Translations under genes and position numbers: made by a program
The notes under the pieces: generated by a model
Databases searched by the model: none
The model's input: the letters and a program-made list of their open reading frames with translations, nothing else
Told to the model about the DNA's origin: nothing
Shown: in pieces, positions 34,557 through 45,000 of the stretch
Layout of the letters: each line of letters opens with the position of its first letter
Numbering within the stretch: position 1 is the first letter of the stretch
Source of the DNA: Dipteronia dyeriana
Lineage: Eukaryota > Streptophyta > Magnoliopsida > Sapindales > Sapindaceae
Direction of reading: 5' to 3'
Length of the DNA: 64,000 nt
Assembly (NCBI GenBank): GCA_032871835.1
Contig: CM065297.1
Span: 15,146,098-15,210,097, forward strand

Positions 34557-34608
34557 TTCTCCACTTGTGCTTAGTCACTCCCTTTTTTCACACAAAAAAT
34601 TGGCACTC

Positions 34609-37090
34609 ATGAAACTTGGATCCAAATCCGAAGCATTTCATCGCGATGGCCGTACTTGGTATATATATATATCCAACTCACTATCTCTTTCGTTAATCTG
34701 TATGTGAATGTTTGAATTAATGTTCTATGTGAGCTCTGGACAATGCTGTTTGCTGGGTGGTAATCTGCATTGCTCATTTAGACAACATGGTATACATGGT
34801 TGAATGCTTGATGTTCGATAAAATGCCATGATATTCTAAGAAATTAAATTCTTTATGTTTGATTAAAACTGTTATCTAAGTAGTATCTTGCCATCTAAAA
34901 GAAAAATGGGGAGAGCAAAATTGTCATCATAATAAAAAAAAAATTAAGATTATTTCATGCAATTGTATTTGTTTTTGCTCATACAGATTGTGAAATTAGT
35001 GTCTTGGATCTTATTCATGCTTTGCTTTCAGGTTTTGCACATCTGGACTTCCTAGTGATGTCACAATTGAAGTTGGAGAGATGACTTTCCATCTCCACAA
35101 GGTGCAATTTATTTATTAATAAATCTAGTTTTGAGTTTATTCGATTTTACTATTGCAACTTATGATGCTGAGTTCTAATCTTCCTCCTCATTTTGGTATC
35201 TGCTGCTATAGTTTCCATTACTGTCGAGAAGTGGACTGTTAGAGAATCTCATTGAAGAGTCCTGCAGCGAGCTGGATGGATCGATTTGTCTTTTAAAACT
35301 CCATGAAGTACGTGGTGGAGGTAAAGCTTTTGTGCTTGTAACCAAATTTTGCTATGGTGTTAAAATGGAGATTACCGCTTGAAATGTAGTCAGTCTTAGA
35401 TGCGCGGCAGAGTACTTACAGGTGACTAATGATTACGGAGAAGGGAATCTGATTATGCAAACAGAGTCTTTCCTTAATGATGTCTTCAGCAATTGGGCAG
35501 ACACTCTTAAAGCTCTTGAAACATGCGATGATCAAGTTTTACCATATGCAGAAGAGCTTCACATTATTTCAAGGTGCATTGATTCACTGGCAATGAAAGC
35601 TTGTGCAGATCCAACCCTATTCAATTGGCCTGTTTCAGAATGCAATGACACAAAAAACTCGGAGGATAGCATGTTATGGAATGGAATATCAACTGTTATG
35701 AAGCCAAAGCCAATAGGAGATGATTGGTGGTATTCAGATGTGTCAACTCTTCGTTTACCTCTATATAGAAGGTTGATTTTAGTCCTTTAATCAAGAAACA
35801 TGAAGCTCGAAAGCATAGCTGCATCCATCACATACTACACTAAGAGATATCTTCCAATGATGAATAGGCAATTGAGTTTCAATGATAGGATCCATGTTAA
35901 CTCTGGGACAAGTACTCCTGCCTTATCGGAGAATGATCAGAGAGCCTTCCTTGAAGAGATTGTTGACTTAGTTCCTAATAAGAAGGAAGTTACATCCACC
36001 AGGTTTCTTCTTAGGCTGCTTCACACTGCTATGGTCTTACACGCGAGTCCATTAAGTAAAGAAAATTTGGAGAAGAGGGTGTCGGAGCCCAGTTCGAGCA
36101 AGCTTAACTTGTTGATCTTCTCATACCAAATATAGGTTGCACAGACACCCTTTATGACATAGACTGTGTCCAGAGGATGCTTGATCATTTCATGTTACTA
36201 AACCAGCCTTCAGCTTTGTCTTCTTCTCCTTGCATAATCGAAGAGGGACAACAAATGACTAGTGGATCTGATTCACTTACACCTATGACAATGGTGGCTG
36301 CTTTGGTGGATGGATATCTTGCTGAGGTGGCACCAGATGTTAATTTGAAGCTCCCCAAATTTGAGGCTCTTGCTGCTGCAATCCCTGATTATGCCAGGCC
36401 ACTCGATGATGGTGTTTATCACGCGATGATGTGTACTTGAAGGTAATTCAGTTGTGTATGTGCTGCTTGTCTCTTGAACTTGAGTTATCTTTTCTCAATG
36501 ACATCAGTCTATTCAAATATCAGAAGGTCACATTGAATTCATATTTTCACATTTTACAATTTCAGGAACATCCTTGGATTACAGATCCTGAGAGAGAGCA
36601 ACTCTGCAGACTCATGGACTGCCAGAAACTGTCATTGGAAGCTAGCACTCATGCAGCTCAAAATGAGAGGCTACCTCTTCGTGTAATCATCCAAGTGCTC
36701 TTTTTTGAACAGCTTCGTCTCCGTACTTCAATCTCTGGTTGGTTCTTTGTTGATGACTTTGAGAGCTCACAGAATCCTAGTGTCCCTAAAAATGATAGAT
36801 CTCGTCAAATGGACCCTTCAAAAGACCAAGTAGATGGTGTCAATGAAGTGAGGGAGCGTGTTTCTGAACTTGAAAAGGAGTGTTTGAACATGAAACAAGA
36901 GCTTCAGAAGATTGTCAAGACAAAAAGAAGTTGGAACATTTTTGCCAAAAACTTAGGCTTTACCAAGAAGTCACAGCAGCCCTGCAAACCAAAAGAATCG
37001 AAGTCCCGCGATTTAAAGGAACCAGCATCAACTGTTAATGCAGAACAAAATCAACCTAATGAGGCGATTCATCAGGCTTTAAAAGTTTAG
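34609..37090 (+). pseudogene. NPH3/BTB family gene, copy 1, disabled
   Basis: The exon-intron layout is identical to the intact copy at 53751-56241. Exons fall at about 34609-34658, 35032-35101, 35212-36437 and 36567-37090, with the same GT-AG borders. Disabling changes relative to copy 2 are as follows. A 1-bp T insertion destroys the first ATG (about 34600), though the fourth-codon ATG at 34609 is kept. A Leu codon becomes TGA (35380-35382). Glu GAA becomes TAA (35788-35790). A 2-bp insertion shifts the frame near 36080. A 1-bp deletion shifts it near 36428. There are also Pro-to-Arg and Glu-to-Val changes near 35310-35335. A long functional NPH3 protein cannot be made. The last exon is still nearly identical to copy 2, so decay is fairly recent. 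Confidence 0.9.
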
Positions 37091-37753
37091 ACTAACTCGG
37101 TATTCTTATTTCTTTGTATTGTTATTTCTTTGTATTGTTGTTTTTTCTTACTGTTGTATAATCAGGTAATTCTCTTCTTGTGGTTAAACAATGATCAAAT
37201 TGCTGTAGTATGTAGAATTTAAGCTGTAATCCATTTCATCTATCATTTATTCTCTTTCACTTGCGTGCATGCAAAGCTCCTTGATTGTGCAGTTCCGTTG
37301 ATTTGATGATACTGGGTGGGTTATAGTGTTATTAATGCTGTCTTGGATCGCAAGTTTTCATGTGTGCAGTCTTTTGTTTGTGCTTATGTGATTATCATGG
37401 TGTAATGAATTGCCCTACATCTTTGACTTTTATGGAGAACAACATGAAAGAATTATAATGTAAAAATTAAAGGCTTCCTTGAGCAAACACTTTTATTACA
37501 TTTTTGAGGTCTCATGTATTGCTAGAAACAACCTCGAACATAGAATTGGTTAGAATTAACAGAAGTTCCATCCGAATAGAACCATCCACAACTTCAGCTG
37601 AACATCAATGAACGTGAAAAAAAAGGATAAAATGATGTAACTTTAATTTGTTCAAGGAAGAGTAAATCTTGTTAGAATATTTCAATATTAAAGTAGAATA
37701 TATTTGTTATTATTGTATAGTTGACAAATCTTCTAATAGTTGACAAATCTTCT
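37091..37753. other. 3' flank of NPH3 copy 1
   Basis: This is probable 3' UTR and downstream sequence, closely matching 56242-56889. A repeated AGTTGACAAATCTTCT lies just before the gypsy LTR. No gene is seen. Confidence 0.7.
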
Positions 37754-38873
37754 TGTTAATAGACAAATTTGGTTAGGGACCAAAGAGAATTTTTTTACTT
37801 TCCCAGCCCAAATCCAAACCCGAGGTCACCTATCCTGGAACCCCGGTTTCTGGGGTTTGGCTTTGGAACCACCCCGTGAAAGCAAGGAAAGGTCATCGAG
37901 CTCAATAAGCATTTAAGGTGAAGCCCAACACAAACAAATCGAGCTCCTTCCACCAAATCAAGGCTCCCCGAGATCGAAACTACCTTGCAGCCTCTTCAGA
38001 AGCCAGCCATCCTCCCTAAACACAGAGAGAGACCCATTAAGTGCCCATCTTGCACCACATATTGCTTCGTCTCTCTGAAGAAAGATTCGAACCTATCTGG
38101 ACAAGAAAAAGGAAGCTCGCCTAATCCATGCTACACCAAATGAGTGCCCACAAGGCCGTCTCAAGCTCTAAGGGATCAGGAAAGGTCAGGCCAAGCTTCT
38201 AGGACCAGGACTAAGGCATAGGTCTACCTCTCTCTACGAAACAACAAACAGCTAACTCGACGACCTTCATGAAAAATCATGTCGTGAATACACACAAGAT
38301 CATAACTGCGAACATTAAAACTCTACGTACGTGTTAGGCAAGAGATTGAGTCCAAAAAGGAAACAAACTTATCTTCACCAAAGATGTTTTCGAATCCGTT
38401 ATTAATACAAGGTCAATGACTTTAAAATGAGAGATCACACCCGATAAGGAGGAAACGGATTCAGAAAATCATGGCGGGAGATTCACCGGTTTGAACTACC
38501 GAAATCGCGTATAAATATGCCCAACATGAAGAGAAACAAATATGGAAGAGGGCAAATAAAACGAAGAAAGATTTCGGCATAAATTATGTGATCAGAACAC
38601 GACCTCCATTATTACCTACTATTCAACAGGCACGAGGTTGTCACCCTACTGTATCCCAGAGAGATTAAGAGTGTTTACGAGTCTTTTTGTACGATATTCA
38701 CAGTTGATAATAAAGCTATTACATTCATATCTTGATTGCACTTATATCTACACATCCATCTTTATTCAATCAGGTTAGGTACCTAAGGTACTAACCCCGG
38801 CCACCACCTATGTGGTAGTGGTCTCGAGTGTGTTAATCAGAATTTCTCACCTCGAGCAAATTTTTCGTTAACA
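37754..38873 (+). repeat. Ty3/gypsy element A, 5' LTR
   Basis: It starts TGTTAATAGACAAATTTGG, ends ...TTCGTTAACA, and is 1120 bp long. It is followed by CTTTTTGGCACCGTCTATGGGAACG (primer site region from 38879) and gag. It matches 56890-58010 in copy 2. Confidence 0.85.
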
Positions 38874-38878
38874 CTTTT

Positions 38879-38896
38879 TGGCACCGTCTATGGGAA
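38879..38896 (+). other. Primer site region of gypsy A
   Basis: TGGCACCGTCTATGGGAA follows the LTR by 5 bp. The A' copy has TGGCGCCGTCTATGGGAA (58016), the usual leader of Tat/Athila-type plant gypsy elements. I do not assign the tRNA. Confidence 0.7.
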
Positions 38897-38948
38897 CGAA
38901 CCCACACCGTAATTTTTATACTTACTAATTTATTGTTTTGCAGTAATC

Positions 38949-41838
38949 ATGAGGCTTCGCTCCTCTCATGGACAGCCCGAAAACCCGGGACATCCACCTG
39001 TCCCTTCAACCCAGAAAGGGCAGAAAAAGGGAAAGAAATCCAAGCATCGTAAGTCAGTCTCGCATCAGCCAGGTGCAGAGCGGGCTCTAACCCCTCTGGC
39101 GATGAGTTAAGCTATGATCAATCAGCATGCAGTAGCCATTGTGGAAAATGTCCACCTCCGTCTAGCTACAGAAGGAATTGATCCTCAGTTGGCAGACATG
39201 GGAATCTGAGGAGAGGCAAGCCGACCTGTGGCCAAGCAGTTTGCCTTCAATCAGCTGGGACCCCCCCCCCCCCCCCCCCCCCCCCTCACCACCGCCGATC
39301 CCTGATTACTATAGGACAGGGCCTGCAACTTCCATTCGTGAACAAGCTAGGACCCATGCCCCCACTCCCGGACAGGCCGACCAATTATTGACCTAGGCAG
39401 GTTAAGTCGGCAGCCGACATTCCGCCAAGGTTACCTCGCAGCCCTCCTCGACAGGTGACCTCCAAAAGAGAACCTCAAGTTGAAGCCGGGGAGAGCCGGC
39501 AAACTACGTGAACAGAGCCCGTCATTGAGGATGACAAAATGGAAGTATCCAGCTCGTCGCGAAAACAAGCATCTGAGGAACCAACTGGCCAAGATGCAAA
39601 AGGAGATCCAACAGTTGAAAAGAGGGAAAGGTAAGGAGGTCAAGAAGGACCCCTGAGAGAGATAAACGCCCCCTTTACTAGAAGAATCTGGGAGGCAGAG
39701 CTCCCCCCGAAGATTAAGTTTCCATCAGATAAGTTCTCCGGTACGGAAGATCCTCTGAGCCACTTAGAGAGATTTGTTCAATAGATGGAAGTCCAGAACA
39801 CAACCAAGACCACTATGTGTCGGATGTTCCCCACTACGCTAACAGATTGTACCAATACCTGGTTCATAAAGCTACCCATTGGTAGTGTGGACTCTTTCAC
39901 AAAACTGTCAACTGATTTATGCTCACAATTCCAGGGAATCAAACCCTGAACGAAAGATCCCATCCATTTATAGTACGTGATCCAGGAGAGGGGGGGAACC
40001 CTTCGGGCTTATATGGAAAGGTTCCACAAGGAAGTCATCCATATGGGGGTCTTCACTGAGAAAGAGACCCTTGCCAATTTTAGACGGAACCTTTGGGTGG
40101 GTAATCTTTTCCGATCCTTTACCAAACAACCACCGGAGACCTACCAAGAGGCCTATGAACGAGCTTTAGAGCAAGTTGAAGTTGACAAGTAGCTCAAGGT
40201 AAAGATGGAGCATGACGATATGAGAACCGAAAAATGACAGAAGAAGGAAGCTCCCAGACCTGAACAAGTTCAAAAAAATCAGAACAAATCTCCCAACAGG
40301 TCAACCTTACGTTTTCCCGTTTCTCAACCCAAGCAAGAAAGGTACGTAGTAAGGCGAACCCCTTCGCGGGCATCGCCTCTTCTCATGACGGTATCCTCTG
40401 TAATACGAGATGAGAGAGGATACCATCACTACACCTCCTTATATGCATCCCGTGAAATGATCTACCTCGTTATCCGAGATAAGGAGCTATTACAGAAGCC
40501 TGCACCTATGAAAGCCCTCATCGATAGGAGAAACCGGTACAAGTATTGTGACTTTCATGAATACGTGGGTCACAACACCTCAGAGTGATTTAACCTGCGT
40601 AACCAGATCGAGGCTCTAATAAAGGGAGGATGCTTGATAGAGTTCTTACAACAGGTTAGGGATGACAGTCAAACTGGGAAGGAAGTACAAGCGGAGATCT
40701 GTGAGCACACCAAGAGAAGAAAATTGGAGCAGGCTGATCTGATGCAGCAAATCCAGGTGATATATACCATCAACGAAGGACCTACATTGGTTGGCACCTC
40801 TAATAATTCCAGGAAAAACCATGCGAGGAAGGTCCCTTGTGTAGATGAAAAGCGAGGTATATTTAAGGTCGTCTAGAGCCCAGCTGACCCCTCTCAGTCT
40901 GCACAGATTATTTTTACCGAGGCGGATGTGTACAACACCGTGCAACCTCTTGACGATCCCATGGTGGTCACGGTACAGATTGCCAATAACATGTTCCATC
41001 GTGTGCTTGTTGACACATGCAGTAGTGTCGACATCCTCTTTAAATATACCTTGGAAAAACTGAATTTGAAACAATGGTGCTACAATAGCTGCACCACCCC
41101 ACTTTATGGATTCACTGGGGACTCGATCATACCTGAAGGATCAAAGATCCTCCCAGTAATCACCGGAACAGCCCCCTTCCAGCAAAATATCATGACAAAC
41201 TTCGTGGTAGTAGATTCCTCATCACCCTATAATGCGATATTAGGAAGACCTTTCGTGTCATCCTTAAAAGGGGTCTTGTTCATTTACCACAACGTCCTAA
41301 AGTTTCTAGTAGGAGAAAAGGTGGAGGAAATACGTGGTGACCAACAAGCGGCTAGGAAGTTCTATACAGTGTTTGCCAGCCTGACAGCTCTAGCGAAACG
41401 ATTTGCACAGGTTACGATGATATAGGATGAGGTAACCCCGGAAAGACCCTAGAGGATGTAGAGCCCACAAATTACCCAGAGGATGACTCCGAGATTCCAG
41501 ACGAAGATGAGCAGAGCAGGGAATGGGCAGTGGGGATCCAGTGGATAAGCTAGAAGAGATACCCGTTCGGATAGACAATCCCTTGAAGGTCTTCACTTCG
41601 AAGCCACTCTTGAACCGGAAGTGAAGAAGGGTCTGATCGGGCTCCTTAAAGAATTCAATGACATCTTCGTCTGGAGTCACGATAAGATGCCCGGGATCCC
41701 AATATCATTGGTTTCTTACTGTTTGGCAGTAGATTTAACATTTAAGCCCGTTAAACAAAAAAGGCGTCATTTTAAAGCCGAAAGAAATGTTGCGATTTAA
41801 GAAGAAGTGGACAAGTTGATCAGAGCAGGCTTCATCAG
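38949..41838 (+). pseudogene. Ty3/gypsy A gag-pol, degenerate and truncated
   Basis: Gag starts at ATG 38949 (MRLRSSHGQPENPGHP). A retrotransposon gag domain lies at about 39720-40190, including FTEKETLANFRRNLWVGN and PPETYQEAYERALEQVEV. Gag ends in a zinc-like YCDFHEYVGHNTSE motif near 40548. The protease at about 41000-41060 reads LVDTCSSVDILF, with Cys in place of Gly in the DTGS motif (41012-41020 region). A short RT start (VDKLIRAGFIS) runs into an LTR of element B at about 41838. Stops include TAG in FVQ-stop-MEVQ (39782-39784). A 25-C run (39261-39285) interrupts the Pro-rich part of gag. Sequence order and the TGGCGCC-type leader fit the Tat lineage. Confidence 0.8.
39261..39285. repeat. 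Homopolymer of 25 C
   Basis: Copy 2 has an interrupted C-rich stretch here (CACCTCCCCCACCCCCACC near 58398). The run could be true slippage or an assembly or sequencing artefact. Confidence 0.9.
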
Positions 41839-41839
41839 T

Positions 41840-42985
41840 ACACTCTCTCAGCCCAAATCGAAGCCCAACGTCGATATTCATGAAACCCCGGATGTACCAT
41901 AAAACTACCTCGCATAAGCACGGAGGGAGCGACGGGCTTCAAAACTATCAGGGAAGAAGCTAGGCACCACCAGGTCGAGCCAACATGTGAACACAGGATT
42001 CCGGGCTTCTCGAGGCCACCTACCTAAGAACCTCGGTTACTGGGTCAGGCTCCTCAACCACCCTCTAAAGGCCAAGAGGGTCGCTAAGCTCAAGAAACAT
42101 TCAAAAGAAACCCAATAAGCGAAGAAAGCCCTCTCCGAGTTAAGGTTTTTAGAGGTCAAACATAATTCATGGCCTGAACGAGAAGTCCACCAACCTCACC
42201 AGGAGCCTGCTGTCTCCTACATGATATAAGAAAGAAGAAGACCTCTAAAATAGATCAGATCCATGTTACCTAATAGTAATGACTTCTAGGGTGTCCATTC
42301 CAAGCCTCTGAAAAAGGAACCAAAGCATAGATCTACCTCGCTCTACCAAAACTACGAATGGCTAGCTCAGCAACCTCCATGAAGAATCATGCCATAAGTA
42401 CGCACAGGAATATATCTACGTAACAACCAGTCTTTACACGCAAGTCAAGAATTTGATTCCAAAAAGGAAGTAAACTTATCTGCGTCAACAGTATCATCAT
42501 TTCCGCTATTTACTCGGAGTCAACAACTTTTCAAATAATGGATCCCGGCCGATAAGGAGGGAGTAGGTTCAGAGAATCAAAACGGGAGATACATCCGTTC
42601 AAAGTGATACGACCGCATATAAATATACAAAAAAAGTCCTACAGTGAGAAGGCATCATAAGGAGAGACAATAGGGAAAAAGAGAAAGAGAAGTACGTCAG
42701 ACCTAAATTCTGTGATCAGAACACGGCCGTCGTGACATCCACTATTCGACAAGTACGAAGTTGCCACCTTTCTACGTTCTAGAGAGATAGTGAGCATATG
42801 AGAGAGAACCTTGTATTCCATGAGTAATCAATACTAGAGTCTCCACTTATTGTTGTTATACCAACACTCGTGTTTATCTAAATAGGTTAGGTATCATAGG
42901 TACCAACCCTGGTCATCAGCTCCGTGGTAGTGGTCTCGAGGGCTTTAGCTGTAATTCCTTATCCTGAGTGAATTTTCGGTTAACA
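41840..42985 (+). repeat. Ty3/gypsy element B, 5' LTR lacking its first ~42 bp
   Basis: It aligns with the complete solo LTR 61678-62863 from CACTCTC (LTR position about 43) to the end ...TTTTCGGTTAACA. It is followed by CTTTTTGGTGCCGTATGTGGGAAC (primer region from 42991) and gag. The missing LTR start and the missing piece of A's RT are explained by one deletion of about 285 bp. Confidence 0.85.
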
Positions 42986-43058
42986 CTTTTTGGTGCCGTA
43001 TGTGGGAACTCTCACACCACCATCTTAATATCCATAAGCTTATTGTTTTACAGGAGTC

Positions 43059-45000
43059 ATGAGGCTTCACTCATTCTAGGGACAACCAGGCGCATCAAGA
43101 CAACCTTCTGTTGAGTCGACACGAAAGGTCCAGAAGAAAGAAAGAAAATCCAGGCTCCATAGCCAGGTCCAAGACCAGCCAGTCATTGTACGGGCTTTGG
43201 ATCCCCCTATGGGAAACCATGTCAAGCTTAACCAGCGAGCGGCGGCCTTCGTGGAAAACGTCCACATTTGACTGCTCACTGAGGGTATCACTATCCAGTA
43301 AGCAAACCTCTCCAATTGAGCGGAGTCAAGCAGACCCGGGGCTAGACAACCTGTCTTTGATAGCCTGGGATCTACCCTTCCAGGGCCAGCTCGTAACAGA
43401 ACAGGATTTCCACCCTCGATCCGGGATAGGTTAGGGCCCATGCCCCCCATTCCCGAAGCGTTACCGCACTACCAGCCCAGGCAAGTCAAATCTGCGGCAG
43501 ATATCCTTCCCAGAGATCGGGGAGAGATTCTCTACCCAACGACTCAATGAGGGAAGCCCGAGTTAGGGAAGAAGAAAGTCAACGAAGCCCCCAAGCAGAC
43601 CCCCTCCGAAGAAGGGACCGGGTAGAGGTCACTAGTTAGTCAGAAGGGTCCGATAGTGAGGAGACTAAGATCAACTCAAGGAAACCCGACAGCAAACGCC
43701 TGAAAGACCAGTTAGCAGAGCTTCAGAAAGAGGTCCAATTGATGAAGAAATGAAGGTACAAGAAGGACAAGAAGGATCCTCTAAGTGAGATGAATGCTCT
43801 CTTCACCAGAAGAATCCGGGATGTGGAGCTTCGGCCAAAATTCAAAATATCGACCGATAGATTTTTCGGGACCGAGGATCCCATGAGCCACTTAGAGAGT
43901 TTCGTTCAACAGATGGAGGTCCAGAACACGACTATGGCCGTAATGTGTCGAATGTTCCCAACTACACTCATGGATTACGCTAAGACCTGGTTTAGAAAGC
44001 TATCTGCTGGCAGTGTGGATTCCTTCAGGAAGCTGTCAACAGTTTTTTGCTCACAATTCCAGGGAGCTAAGCCCTGATTTAAGGACCCAATATATCTACA
44101 GTATGTGATCCAGGAGAGAGGAGAAATACTCTGGGCTTATGTCGAGCGTTTCCACTAGGAAGTCATCCAGATGGAGGTCTTCACCGAGAAAGAAACCCTC
44201 GCCAACTTCTGAAGGAACTTGTGGGCAGGCAAGCTTTTCCGTTCTTTTGTCAATAGACCTTCAAAGACCTACCAAGAAGCCTATGATCGGGCTCTGGAGC
44301 AAATTGAGGTCGACGAACAACTCCAGGTTAAAATGGAACACGACGACATGAGAGCCGTAAAACGACAGAAGAATGAAGCTCTCAAACCTGACCAAGCTCA
44401 GAAAAGCCCCAATAAGTCGACGTATCGCTTCCCCATTTGTCAACCCAGATTGGAAAAATATCCTGCAAAACGAACTCCTCCATGAGCTTCACCTATTTCT
44501 AGGACAGTGGCCCCAATAGCTCGAGATGAGATAAGGTACGATCGTTACACCCCTTTAAATGCATCTCGTGAGACAATCTATCTCACCATTCGGGACAAGG
44601 GGTTGTTGTAGAAGCCCACACCTATGAAAGCCTATGTTGATAAGAGGAATCGTTATAAGTATTGTGACTTTCACGTAGACGTGGGACACAACACTTTAGA
44701 GTGCTACAACCTACGAAATCAGATCAAGGCTTTGATAAAGGAAGGATGTTTGGTAGAATTCTTATAGCAAATCAGGGATAACATTCAGACTGGATGGGAA
44801 GTACAAGCCGAGATCCGCGAGCACACTAAGAAAAGAAAAAGGGAGTAGACGGACCTGATACAACAAATCCAGATAATACATACCATCAGCGGAGGGCCTA
44901 CTCTGGCTGGGACCTCCAACAATTCTTGGAAAAATCAAGCAAGAAAAGTCCCTCGTTTGGATGAGGGGCAGGGTATCTTCAAGGTCGACCAGAGTCCTAC
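43059..45000 (+). pseudogene. Ty3/gypsy B gag, degenerate
   Basis: The ATG at 43059 (MRLHSF) is followed by a TAG. The gag core at about 43790-44485 contains DRFFGTEDPMSHLESFVQQM, TTLMDYAKTWFRKLSAG and KTYQEAYDRALEQIEVDEQL. A zinc-like YCDFHVDVGHNTLECYNL follows near 44659. In-frame stops lie at about 44075, 44157 and 44210. The protein would coat the particle and package RNA, and this copy cannot make it whole. It resembles A and A' gag but is clearly more diverged from them than they are from each other. Confidence 0.8.

Larger units (their letters stand above)
33216..41838 (+). repeat. Tandem segmental duplication, copy 1
   Basis: This segment matches 52974-61438 almost throughout: upstream DNA, the NPH3 exons and introns, the 3' flank, the LTR of gypsy A and its gag-pol. 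Similarity begins at AGATGTGAAA (33216 and 52974). Copy-specific changes are a CTG-type repeat (33266-33366), a 0.6 kb insertion (33977-34556), a 25-C run (39261-39285) and truncation at about 41838. Copy 2 is better preserved. Confidence 0.9.
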
